This document shows, in pieces, positions 17,601 through 24,396 of a DNA stretch of 64,000 nt. Origin of the DNA: an uncultured Bacteroidaceae bacterium (GTDB lineage Bacteria > Bacteroidota > Bacteroidia > Bacteroidales > Bacteroidaceae); NCBI GenBank assembly GCA_934426255.1, contig CAKRYD010000012.1, forward strand, positions 1 through 64,000. The letters run 5' to 3'. A model generated the notes under the pieces. That model did no database searches. It saw nothing but the letters and a program-made list of their open reading frames with translations, and was not told the origin of the DNA. Every line of letters starts with the position of its first letter. The stretch's first letter is position 1. Both the position numbers and the translations under genes were made by a program.

Positions 17601-18694
17601 GCGAACCTTACCCTCCTTACGATGTTGGCGATCTTTGGCTAACGGGCGACAGCACAAACGGACAACTAAAGCGATGTGCAACCGCGAGGGCTACCGGCTC
17701 TTTTGTGGCTAACGATTGGGTAATAGCGACCTACTACGACAACACGCAGACCACAATAGATGGCGGCATCGTCACAGCCGGAACAGTGCAGCTTGCTAAC
17801 GGCAATTCCCAAAGTATTGTAGCAGGCATAACGGGCGGTGAAAAAGAAGAAGCCAACACCAGCGAAGAACGAAAGGTTAGAATTTGGGCAGGAGCAAGTA
17901 AGGAAAACCGGTTTACAGCTCCTTTTCGGGTACTACAAGACGGTTCAATGTATGCAACGAAAGCCTATATAGAAGGCGAAATGCATGCAACAAAAGGAGG
18001 CTTTAGAAACGTGGACGTTTTCGGTTCTTTCCGAAGCCCGTTTGTATTGATACAAGATTCTTTTACGGAGCAACAATCCGACAACCTTTATTCTAAGAAT
18101 TTGGCATCTCATGTTGTCACGGAATTGCCTTGGGATGATTCAAACTCCGGCCGTCGTATAACGATTGTAGGCTCTGTAGAAATTACAGCGCCAGCAGGGA
18201 AATATTTTTTTGAGGACGGCAGAACGCATTCCTTACTGCAAACGAGCGTTGAAGTTGTAGAACTTCTTGGTTGGGGTAGTACTTCTTTTCAAGGTTATAT
18301 AGTTCTGAACAGAACGATGTTTAAGACAACTTATGGACATGGCCGAAGAATACACCCTTTGGCTTTTGGCACAGTTAAAGGAAGTGACACAGGCGCATCT
18401 ATTCAATATTGGAGTTATGACGAAAGCGAGATGAGCGTAACACGGGAGGATGTAGGGAAATATAAAATTTCTTTTTCTACAATGTGGTTTCAATCTGCAG
18501 AACAGATAATAGGTTTTGTTACTGGACTTGGAAGTATTTATAACGGAAATAACCCTTTATACGCAAACCTAATGACGCGGTACACCAGCTCATCAGAAGC
18601 ATATATTATAGTACGTACTTCAGACGACCCGACGACTAATGACGGATCTTTCACTTTTATGTTATACAATGCGGCTACGTGGAATACATACTAA
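14606..18694 (+). CDS. Tail tip / tail-associated protein with duplicated module
   Basis: A 1362-residue protein after the Dit-like gene, in the position of Tal or tip proteins. The N-terminal 370 residues have the beta-rich hub pattern (ISKKNVSVVSKATQKTALL, RIYGKPYKLNQLSEP). From residue 734 a module of about 174 residues occurs twice (starting QLDGQIEQFF at 734 and QLDGKIEAWF at 908). Each copy has WTxxxxKEKH/REKH, a WYN/YYN motif and PPYxVGDLW. The second ends near TTIDGGIVTAGTVQL, the linker often found before receptor-binding parts. The C-terminal 250 residues are unrecognised. No catalytic motif is evident. Confidence 0.75.
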   Translation: MEQIIIYHPDGTTIPLISKKNVSVVSKATQKTALLSDDVISITVSSAVPLDLRIGDTARIYGKPYKLNQLSEPTKNGERRYSYDLRLEGLQYDLIDVHYHLPENAYGETFYADLEGHLKVLLWNISRIYPGKWVLGEFPKDTDYKNITNSEKNALQVLQELCSDYGVEFEITTDGTTHTLNIKKQVGETHAFTLRFGRGKGLYQLSRKNVNNAGITNRLYVYGGTENLGSKYGHTKLCLPGTTRLSSFLEDKESISVYGVKEGEKNYSDIKPQRVGTVTALGKDVITFVDETMFDLNAKDKDGKSTKYLIEGTNAKIKFESGQLAGYEFDLHTYDHATHTFVINKFTDDNGMVFPSDETAAFKIQKGDKYSIFDINLPDEYRTKAEKELAEEATKYLPTVSQPQVSYKLSLTEGFFTQLWGKDTKTEVLHVGDFIQIEDEQIGVNKAVRITQIDRNLLKRHSYDITLSDTVTKSTTVKVINNLQEINETIAINKLADPTKARRKWRATQELLSMVFDPEGDYYSEKIKPLSIDTQMLSVGAKSTQFTLLNVTFQPNYNGDANTLYVSPGQLAHYAIDPKGVKYWLLDGATFSELKADTAYYIYARCSTTEASGVITLSTTAKAVSSEERYYNFLVGVLNSVITDTDGGRPGRLVSLTYGSTTINGRFVRTGRIESSGGGKCYFDLDNDEIGGVIHFVSRDGTTKNISDVDDNANEAKDYIDNTLPGVLGDIQQQLDGQIEQFFYEVDPSPLSTSPRGEENLPNSGWTDIDTKEKHLNDLYYNTSSGKVWRYTKINWRPRPGAQSGTFYVWQELQDSDLEQALSLANNAMELGKTKSRVFTATPVPPYSVGDLWAQGETGDIMRCKIARDSGDFSADDWEKASKYTDDTTLNKFIDGAFATTIDTMNQQLDGKIEAWFQTALPSNQWTTVTDREKHIGDMWYNTETKELKCYQKKVLEVNGQSYTVYQWQAIEDKTALNAYEAASKAQDTADGKRQVFVSEPYPPYDVGDLWLTGDSTNGQLKRCATARATGSFVANDWVIATYYDNTQTTIDGGIVTAGTVQLANGNSQSIVAGITGGEKEEANTSEERKVRIWAGASKENRFTAPFRVLQDGSMYATKAYIEGEMHATKGGFRNVDVFGSFRSPFVLIQDSFTEQQSDNLYSKNLASHVVTELPWDDSNSGRRITIVGSVEITAPAGKYFFEDGRTHSLLQTSVEVVELLGWGSTSFQGYIVLNRTMFKTTYGHGRRIHPLAFGTVKGSDTGASIQYWSYDESEMSVTREDVGKYKISFSTMWFQSAEQIIGFVTGLGSIYNGNNPLYANLMTRYTSSSEAYIIVRTSDDPTTNDGSFTFMLYNAATWNTY

Positions 18695-18764
18695 AAACAG
18701 GCTAATAAAAGCAAGTTCAAGCCTTGCGAAAGGATTTGCGCGCGAAAATTCACGGCTTTGCGCA

Positions 18765-18823
18765 CAAACACTTCGTCAACACTTCGCTACGTGTTATTTT
18801 GATACGAAATATTAATACCTTTG
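18765..18823 (+). promoter_or_regulatory. Second phage promoter with inverted copy of the late element
   Basis: A TACCTTTG box at 18816-18823 precedes the small gene at 18854 and the DGR target. Upstream, 18765-18790 is the reverse complement of the element at 3063-3088 with three mismatches in 26 bp. The 18695-18764 part of this 159-bp gap shows no gene. Confidence 0.55.
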
Positions 18824-18853
18824 CAAAGGAGATAACTAAATAAAAGGTTGATT

Positions 18854-19114
18854 ATGCAGAACAGAAACGGCGACCAAGTGAGCGCACAAATATCAATAGC
18901 CGGAAAGGTTGACTTTTCCGGCGGCAATTTCCGCAAAGATACCCCGTTTTGTTTGAAGAACGACGGCGAAACGGCGGTAACGCTTGAAGTGAACCTTTGG
19001 GGGATGCCCGAAGGCGAGTTTATAAGCACGCGATTTGAAACAGGCTGGAATCCCGAAATTATACGCGAGGTAAAAGCCACAAGTTTAACCAACGCCCTTG
19101 TTTGGGGTTATTAA
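18854..19114 (+). CDS. Small phage protein, probable tail-fibre accessory
   Basis: An 86-residue beta-rich protein (QISIAGKVDFSGGNFRKD, AVTLEVNLWGMPEGEF) encoded 12 nt before the DGR target gene and from the same promoter. ATG 18854 is preferred to TTG 18848 because an AAGG ribosome-binding sequence (18844-18847) directly abuts the TTG but is well spaced from the ATG. A role in fibre assembly or as a structural partner of the variable protein is inferred from position alone. Confidence 0.6.
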   Translation: MQNRNGDQVSAQISIAGKVDFSGGNFRKDTPFCLKNDGETAVTLEVNLWGMPEGEFISTRFETGWNPEIIREVKATSLTNALVWGY

Positions 19115-19126
19115 AAACATATTATT

Positions 19127-20455
19127 ATGGGCATATTTATAGGTATAGGCAACACGAAGCCTACATTTCCCTACGACTATTATTATGGCGTGAAGATTGA
19201 TTTAAGCGTAGGAGATCCGGCTCTCGTCAGAGTTGGGAGACCGGAACTACACGTTTCTTTACCTGTTCAGTCTTTGATGCGCCGATGCCTTCTTAACGAC
19301 GAAGGCAAGGTAACGGCATACTTGCACCCGACTGACAGCACCAAGACCGACACGGGAGCAGCCGCCGACCTTACGGGAGCTTCCGGCATGGTCATGGTAG
19401 AGATACCCAAGCATTACCGTAAATTTGAGTTTGACGGGCAGACCGTAACCGCGCTTATTTCGTTGTACCCCCTTCCTGGCTTCCACGAAGTGCCGAAGAT
19501 GTACCGCAGCGCATACGAAGCCACTGTAGACCGCACGGTATCGGCAACGCCTAAACTTGCCAGCGTGGTAAACACAACCGCAGCCTTCCGAGGTGGAAAC
19601 AATAACGCTGCCTACGACGGAACGTATAGAACCTTCCTCGGGCTTCCGGCTACCGCCATTTCGTTAACCAATTTCCGCAACTACGCACGCAATAGAGGAA
19701 CGGCAGGGCTTAACGGTGCAGGGTGGAACAGCGACCTTTACGCCGCGCAGCTTGCGACATATTGGCTTTACATCATTGAATACGCCAACAGAAACAGCCA
19801 AAAGGCGTTTAACGCAGAGCCTACAAGCGAGGGGTACAAGCAGGGAGGCCTGGGCAATGGTGTTACTACATGGAATAGCAGCGAATGGGACACCTACAAC
19901 GGCTATTACCCGATTATTCCATGCGGCGTAACTAATTCACTGGGCAACCGCACGGGAATAGTAGAACACACAGTAAGTAATGGAGACGCTATAAGCAAAA
20001 CCTTTAGTGTACCTTCGTACCGAGGAATAGAAAACGCATTCGGGCATATATGGTCATGGACGGACGGCTGCAAGTGTGAGATACAGAGCGAAACGGACGG
20101 AGGGCTGGCAAAGTTCTACGTTTGCGATGACCCGGCAAAGTTCCAAGACAGCAACTATAACGACTATCAGCAGCGCGGATTGTTACCAAGCACGGAAGGC
20201 TACGTTAAGCGCATGATGATAGGTGAGTACGGCGAGAACATGCCGACAGAGGTAGGCGGCAATTCTGCAACCTACTACTGCGACTATTACTATACCAATA
20301 TACCAGCGTCCGGGACGGCTATGAGGGGTGTCCTGTTCGGTGGTCGCGCGAATAACGGCGCGCATGCCGGGCTTTCGTGCACGGCTACGGCTTACGCGGC
20401 TTCGTATACGAGTGCGTACATCGGCTCTCGGCTTTGCTTTATCCCCGAAGCCTAA
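19127..20455 (+). CDS. DGR target: variable receptor-binding tail protein
   Basis: A 442-residue protein. The C-terminal half has the signature of FGE-sulfatase/C-type-lectin-like folds (ENAFGHIWSWTDG, then GEYGENMPTEVGG). Residues 400-438 are encoded by the variable repeat (20326-20438) and include GVLFGGRANNG and AYIGSRLCFIPEA. Fifteen codons in this stretch differ from the template repeat, fourteen of them changing the residue: 407, 411, 413, 418, 420, 422, 423, 424, 426, 427, 429, 431, 435 and 437. All differences are at template adenines. In phages such as BPP-1 the variable lectin surface binds the host receptor. By analogy this protein sets host range. Confidence 0.92.
   Translation: MGIFIGIGNTKPTFPYDYYYGVKIDLSVGDPALVRVGRPELHVSLPVQSLMRRCLLNDEGKVTAYLHPTDSTKTDTGAAADLTGASGMVMVEIPKHYRKFEFDGQTVTALISLYPLPGFHEVPKMYRSAYEATVDRTVSATPKLASVVNTTAAFRGGNNNAAYDGTYRTFLGLPATAISLTNFRNYARNRGTAGLNGAGWNSDLYAAQLATYWLYIIEYANRNSQKAFNAEPTSEGYKQGGLGNGVTTWNSSEWDTYNGYYPIIPCGVTNSLGNRTGIVEHTVSNGDAISKTFSVPSYRGIENAFGHIWSWTDGCKCEIQSETDGGLAKFYVCDDPAKFQDSNYNDYQQRGLLPSTEGYVKRMMIGEYGENMPTEVGGNSATYYCDYYYTNIPASGTAMRGVLFGGRANNGAHAGLSCTATAYAASYTSAYIGSRLCFIPEA
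20326..20438 (+). repeat. DGR variable repeat (VR)
   Basis: This 113-bp sequence aligns without gaps to the template repeat at 20924-21036 (offset 598). Eighteen positions differ, all of them A in the template, and no other base has changed. That is the mark of adenine-specific retrohoming. Changes reach the last codons (435-437) of the homology. Confidence 0.96.
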
Positions 20456-20479
20456 CACGCCACGATAACGTATAACACG

Positions 20480-20514
20480 ACCCAACCGCCGCGCTCCATA
20501 TTCGGCGGTTGGGT
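20480..20514 (+). repeat. Hairpin downstream of the VR
   Basis: ACCCAACCGCCG (20480-20491) and CGGCGGTTGGGT (20503-20514) form a perfect 12-bp stem with an 11-nt loop, 41 bp after the VR. DGRs such as that of BPP-1 have a hairpin/cruciform just downstream of VR that helps target recognition. It could also serve as a terminator, but the following TTCAAAAAG is a poor T-tract. Confidence 0.8.
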
Positions 20515-20541
20515 TCAAAAAGTGACAAAAAAGCATTCAGC

Positions 20542-20901
20542 ATGAACGAGAATAGCAACAATATGCCAAGCCTGCAGGAGGACGACGGAAGCCTCTCGTT
20601 TTTGGCGATACCACAGGACGAGGGTAACAAACACTTTAACTGCCGGGAAACAACGCAGCAGAAACTGATAAACCTTACGTTTTGGGTTTGCGACTATATA
20701 GAAGGAGTAAAAACTAAGTTCGGCGCGGAGCGCTTTTTAGTGAAGATTAAGCGCAACCGCGACGACAAGGATGCCGATGCCGAAAAATTCTTTACCAATT
20801 CAACGGAAATAAAGTACGTCCTTAAAGAGATTAAGAAGCGCAACGCATTTCCGCGCAGAGTAACCATGAGAGCGAGCGGCACACGCTACTACTTTGAATA
20901 A
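20542..20901 (+). CDS. Small protein in the DGR accessory (avd) position
   Basis: A 119-residue protein between target gene and template repeat, the place of avd in the Bordetella phage cassette. The first 30 residues are acidic and probably disordered (MNENSNNMPSLQEDDGSLSF). The rest is basic and mixed helix/strand (TTQQKLINLTFWVCDYIEG, RFLVKIKRNRDD, RRVTMRASGTRYYFE). It does not show the uninterrupted four-helix pattern I associate with Avd, so it may be another accessory type. ATG 20542 is chosen because the longer reading begins inside the hairpin at 20503-20514. Confidence 0.7.
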   Translation: MNENSNNMPSLQEDDGSLSFLAIPQDEGNKHFNCRETTQQKLINLTFWVCDYIEGVKTKFGAERFLVKIKRNRDDKDADAEKFFTNSTEIKYVLKEIKKRNAFPRRVTMRASGTRYYFE

Positions 20902-20923
20902 AATATAAGGTTGTTTGTCCTTT

Positions 20924-21036
20924 GGGTGTCCTGTTCGGTGGTAACGCGAATAACAGCGCGAATGCCGGGCTTTCGTACACGAATACGAATAACACGGCTA
21001 CGAATACGAATGCGAACATCGGCTCTCAGCTATACT
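20924..21036 (+). repeat. DGR template repeat (TR), part of the template RNA
   Basis: It matches the VR with 18 differences, all at TR adenines (18 of 31 adenines). It contains ten AAC/AAT codons in the VR reading frame and no codon that A-substitution can turn into a stop. A TGA follows directly in that frame. It lies in a 262-bp noncoding gap. The spacer 21037-21163 between TR and the reverse transcriptase gene is presumably part of the structured template RNA and shows no ORF. Confidence 0.95.
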
Positions 21037-21163
21037 GACAACATTTAGCAAAACAATACAAGGACAAAGACCGCGCCGACAGACAGAAGGCGAAAAATAG
21101 TAAACATTAACGGGATTTGGTAGGGAAACCGAAGAACCCCACTTAATCAGCAAAGCAGCAACG

Positions 21164-22198
21164 ATGAAGAGGTTAGGCAACCTTTACGACAAGATAATAA
21201 GCATGGATAATTTGCGCCTTGCGGACGAACGCGCCCGTAAGGGCAAAACCCATACATACGGCGTGAGGGTACACGACAAGCACGCGGAAGCCGACCTTTT
21301 GGCTTTGCACGAAGCATTGAAAGCCGGAACTTACAAGACTTCGGAATATAGTGTATTCACGATATACGAACCAAAGGAACGTATTATTTACCGCCTTCCA
21401 TACTTTCCCGACCGCATCGTACACCACGCGATAATGAACATTTTGGAGCCTGTATGGGTGTCAGTATTCACGGCAGACACTTACAGCTGCATAAAAGGGC
21501 GAGGAATACAGGCGGCAGCGGATAAGGTACGGAAGGCGATAGACCGGGACAAGCCCGGCTGCGCGTATTGTATAAAGATAGACATACGTAAGTTTTACCC
21601 ATCCATAGATCACGATGTATTAAAGACTATTGTCCGCCGAAAAATTAAGGATTCACGGCTGCTTAAACTTTTGGATGAGATAATAGACAGCGCAAACGGG
21701 ATTCCTATAGGAAACTACCTAAGCCAATACTTAGCGAACCTTGTACTTACCTACTTCGACCATTGGGTACAGGAGGTAAAACGGGTAAAGTATTACTTTA
21801 GATACGCTGACGATGTTGTAGTATTGCACAGTAACAAGAAGTATTTACGCGAATTACTTGCCGAGTTTGAAACCTATCTTGCGGGCTTGAAGCTACATAT
21901 AAAGGATAATAAGCAGATTTTCCCGTTAGCGAAAGACCACAAGGGCAGACATGGGCGAGGTATAGACTTCTTGGGCTTTGTGTTCTACCACAACGAAACA
22001 CGGCTGAGAAAGCGTATAAAGCAAAACCTTTGCCGGAAAGTAGCCAAGTTAAGAAAGAGGAAGAAACTGCTAACAAACGAGGAGTTCAAACAGCGCATTG
22101 CGTCATGGTGGGGATGGGCAAAACACAGCGATAGCGAGTATTTTATTAACAAGTTAAATTTAAAGATTAAACCGTATGAAATCAAGTTCAAACGTTAG
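21164..22198 (+). CDS. DGR reverse transcriptase
   Basis: A 344-residue group-II-like reverse transcriptase without extra nuclease domains, the usual size for DGR enzymes. Motifs: KIDIRKFYPSI (catalytic Asp140), GIPIGNYLSQ (182-188 IGNYLSQ, the DGR-type I/L/VGxxxSQ replacing the retroviral QG form), and FRYADDVVVL with catalytic YADD at 214-217. The thumb region is basic (RKVAKLRKRKKLL). It copies the template RNA at 20924-21036 with adenine errors; the cDNA replaces the VR. The next gene overlaps its 3' end by 23 nt. Confidence 0.96.
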   Translation: MKRLGNLYDKIISMDNLRLADERARKGKTHTYGVRVHDKHAEADLLALHEALKAGTYKTSEYSVFTIYEPKERIIYRLPYFPDRIVHHAIMNILEPVWVSVFTADTYSCIKGRGIQAAADKVRKAIDRDKPGCAYCIKIDIRKFYPSIDHDVLKTIVRRKIKDSRLLKLLDEIIDSANGIPIGNYLSQYLANLVLTYFDHWVQEVKRVKYYFRYADDVVVLHSNKKYLRELLAEFETYLAGLKLHIKDNKQIFPLAKDHKGRHGRGIDFLGFVFYHNETRLRKRIKQNLCRKVAKLRKRKKLLTNEEFKQRIASWWGWAKHSDSEYFINKLNLKIKPYEIKFKR

Positions 22199-22562
22199 AC
22201 CAGACATTATCCAAGATTTGGGTAACGGGTCATTCCATTACAACTATAATATAGTAGAAGTAAAGGTTGCAGACGACGAGGAGGTAGGAGAAAAGACAGC
22301 TTACAACTTCGATACGGTGCAAGTGTGGGAGAAACCAACTTATAAAAGCCTTACGCGAGCGGTCATCCGTAACGAGGTTGATGAAAACGAGGAGTTCTCA
22401 CTCATTAACGATTACTACGCCGCGAAGTTGGGGCTGGAAACCGACAGCACACGCAAGGCGAAGGCAGTAACCGAGTACAAAGCGCATCTTAGCCGCGTGA
22501 TTGCCATTAAGACGATGGTACGCGCCGACTTGCAGACCGCAGGGTATAACCAAACAGAGTAA
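22176..22562 (+). CDS. Phage protein of unknown function, downstream of the RT
   Basis: A 128-residue acidic protein starting MKSSSNVRPDIIQDLGNGSF, with a beta-rich N-terminal part and a helical C-terminal part (TRKAKAVTEYKAHLSRVIAI). The start lies 23 nt inside the reverse transcriptase gene in another frame, so translation is probably coupled. Similar proteins sit next to tail-fibre genes of Bacteroides phages as I recall them, so it may be a fibre accessory gene separated from its target by the DGR cassette. The family is not recognised. Confidence 0.65.
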   Translation: MKSSSNVRPDIIQDLGNGSFHYNYNIVEVKVADDEEVGEKTAYNFDTVQVWEKPTYKSLTRAVIRNEVDENEEFSLINDYYAAKLGLETDSTRKAKAVTEYKAHLSRVIAIKTMVRADLQTAGYNQTE

Positions 22563-22565
22563 GGC

Positions 22566-23171
22566 ATGGAGTATTTACCAGCAATAATTAGCGCGATTGG
22601 CACGATCATCGCGGCATGGTTCGCATACAACCAATACACCAAGAACAAAATAACGGACTTGAAGGTAGAGCAGATGCGGACAGAGAACGAAACGAGGAGA
22701 AAGCGACGCGCGGACAATTCGGCGGTAGTTTACGGCGAGTTGTGGGAAGTCCTGCACGACCTTAAAGCCGACCGCGTTTATATTGTGCAGCCGCACCCAT
22801 TGGGCAACGAAAGCATGATAAGCATATACTTTGAAAGCAAGCGCAAGGGCGTGGAGAGCATGAAACCGCGTATTCAGAACTTGAAGATGAGCGACGTAGC
22901 CAAATTTTGCAGCGACCTAACAAAGAACCTGTTTATGTTCATTACAGACATAGACGTACAAGTACAAGACAGATGCGCAAAATCTTTGCTTTCGTCCGGC
23001 GGAACTTCGCAAGTGATAATAAAGCGGCTTAGCGATAATAACCACGATTGGGTAGGCTCTATTTTCGTAGAGTTTACACACAACGCAGAGATTAATGAGC
23101 AGAATGCCCATAATATACTGCACGAAGCCGCCATGAACATTCAGTACATATTGCCCGAATTTGTAGCTTAA
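22566..23171 (+). CDS. Membrane-anchored protein upstream of the endolysin (holin candidate)
   Basis: A 201-residue protein with one N-terminal membrane segment (YLPAIISAIGTIIAAWFAY, residues 3-21), a basic stretch (TENETRRKRRAD) and a long soluble domain. It lies 6 nt before the muramidase gene, where phages often place a holin. A single membrane segment and a large cytoplasmic domain are unusual for a holin, so the role is uncertain. Confidence 0.6.
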   Translation: MEYLPAIISAIGTIIAAWFAYNQYTKNKITDLKVEQMRTENETRRKRRADNSAVVYGELWEVLHDLKADRVYIVQPHPLGNESMISIYFESKRKGVESMKPRIQNLKMSDVAKFCSDLTKNLFMFITDIDVQVQDRCAKSLLSSGGTSQVIIKRLSDNNHDWVGSIFVEFTHNAEINEQNAHNILHEAAMNIQYILPEFVA

Positions 23172-23177
23172 TAGATT

Positions 23178-23756
23178 ATGGCGAGCATCAAGATTTTAGC
23201 CCCCTTCATACTTGCATGGGAAGGCGGTTTTGTTAACGACCCGATAGACAGGGGAGGAGCGACCAACAAGGGCGTAACGCTTGCGACGTGGAAACAAGTA
23301 GGCTACGACAAGGACGGTGACGGCGATATAGACGTAGAAGACCTAAAAAAGATTTCCACAGACGACGCGATAAACGTGGTAATGAAGCCTCACTATTGGG
23401 ATAGGTGTAAAGCCGACAAAATTAGAAGTCAGTCAGTAGCCAACATTCTCGTAGATTGGGTATGGGCTTCCGGCAAGCACGGAATAACTAATGTACAGCG
23501 GCTGCTGGACGTGAAGACGGACGGCCTTGTAGGCGACAAGACAATAGCCGCGCTTAACGCCAAAGAGCCGCGCCAGCTATTCACGGCGATAAAGAAAGCC
23601 CGTGTTTCCTTCATTGACGGCATCATCAGAGCCAGCCCGAGACAAAAGCGGTTTAGAAACGGCTGGCTTAACCGCCTCGCGTGTATTGAGTACGGAAAAC
23701 TGAAATATACCACGGACGGCAAGACATTAACCGAATTTCAATTCATGGACGTATGA
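23178..23756 (+). CDS. Endolysin: GH108 N-acetylmuramidase with peptidoglycan-binding domain
   Basis: A 192-residue protein with the GH108 signature EGGFVNDPIDRGGATNKGVT at residues 15-34, where Glu15 is the catalytic acid. The C-terminal half (NVQRLLDVKTDGLVGDKTIA and following) matches the peptidoglycan-binding domain paired with GH108. The insert DKDGDGDIDVEDL resembles a calcium-binding loop. It has no signal peptide, so release depends on a holin. Its 3' end overlaps the next start by 4 nt (ATGA). Confidence 0.92.
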   Translation: MASIKILAPFILAWEGGFVNDPIDRGGATNKGVTLATWKQVGYDKDGDGDIDVEDLKKISTDDAINVVMKPHYWDRCKADKIRSQSVANILVDWVWASGKHGITNVQRLLDVKTDGLVGDKTIAALNAKEPRQLFTAIKKARVSFIDGIIRASPRQKRFRNGWLNRLACIEYGKLKYTTDGKTLTEFQFMDV

Positions 23757-24319
23757 AAAAGTTCTTAAGCTTTAATATTGCCGTATTCCTTCTTCTTTGC
23801 CTTTTCGGGTGCAGCAGTACACGAAAGGCTATTAAGGAGGGATCGAGCGTAACGGAATCGCAGAAGGAAACAACGCACAGCGAGAGCGACAAGGCGGCGA
23901 GTTCCACTGCCAGCACGGAGGTAAAGACTAATACAAACGTAGTGGTAGACTTTACCAAAGTGGAGTACAACGACGGAACGGGCGACCTGCTGGCAGAATA
24001 CCCGATACCCGAAAGTACACCCGAAAATTCCAATGGCAGCAGCCAACGCAAGCCACCCGATAGGAAAAGCGGCATAAAGTCTATTACTTTCGGGCGCATC
24101 ACAATCAACGGAAACAGCAGCAAAAAGCAGGAAACGCAGGTTAAAACGACAGAAAACAGTCGCGAAGACATTCAAAAGAGCGCGAAAAAACAAGGAACAG
24201 GCAAAAAACAGGTGCAGAAAAGCCCGGCATTTGGGAGTTTTACACCTATTCGCGCCGCTTTCGTCCTTCTTTTGATTATTGCCGCCGTATTGTTGTGGTG
24301 GAAGTTTAGAAAAGGGTAA
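23753..24319 (+). CDS. Probable u-spanin (lipoprotein with C-terminal membrane segment)
   Basis: A 188-residue protein with an N-terminal lipobox (LCLFGC, lipidated Cys20), a Ser/Thr/Lys/Gln-rich periplasmic middle, and one C-terminal membrane segment (about 168-183, FVLLLIIAAVLLWW) followed by KFRKG. A protein tied to the outer membrane by lipid and to the inner membrane by a C-terminal helix is the definition of a unimolecular spanin such as T1 gp11. It overlaps the endolysin gene by 4 nt, the expected place. Function is inferred from topology. Confidence 0.8.
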   Translation: MKKFLSFNIAVFLLLCLFGCSSTRKAIKEGSSVTESQKETTHSESDKAASSTASTEVKTNTNVVVDFTKVEYNDGTGDLLAEYPIPESTPENSNGSSQRKPPDRKSGIKSITFGRITINGNSSKKQETQVKTTENSREDIQKSAKKQGTGKKQVQKSPAFGSFTPIRAAFVLLLIIAAVLLWWKFRKG

Positions 24320-24354
24320 AAAGCACCCGAAAAAGACATTTTCGGGTGCTTTTT
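24318..24354 (+). terminator. Strong terminator ending the prophage late operon
   Basis: AAAAAGCACCCGAAAA (24318-24333) pairs perfectly over 16 bp with 24339-24354, 5-nt loop. The left arm overlaps the stop codon of the u-spanin gene. A T-rich right arm completes it. Confidence 0.9.
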
Positions 24355-24396
24355 CGGGTGCATAAATAATAATACTGTGATACTCAGTGGTGAATG

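Larger units (their letters stand above)
1..24396 (+). mobile_element. Late half of a tailed prophage carrying a DGR (left end outside window)
   Basis: Head, neck, tail, receptor-binding and lysis genes follow one another on the plus strand from 3160 to 24319 in the order usual for tailed phages. They are tightly packed, with many start/stop overlaps. Codon use differs from the chromosomal genes that begin at 24.7 kb. The block ends at a strong terminator just before an intact tRNA-Ala. Terminase, portal, replication and integrase genes are not visible and must lie to the left. A 1404-residue tape measure protein implies a long tail (siphovirus or myovirus); no sheath gene is recognisable, which favours a siphovirus. 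The exact right boundary is inferred from the tRNA and from the end of phage genes. Confidence 0.93.

Noticed and set aside
20480..20514. Hairpin as an ordinary rho-independent terminator
   Set aside because: It lacks a T-tract, and its distance from the VR matches the DGR target hairpin; a termination role is not excluded but is second choice.
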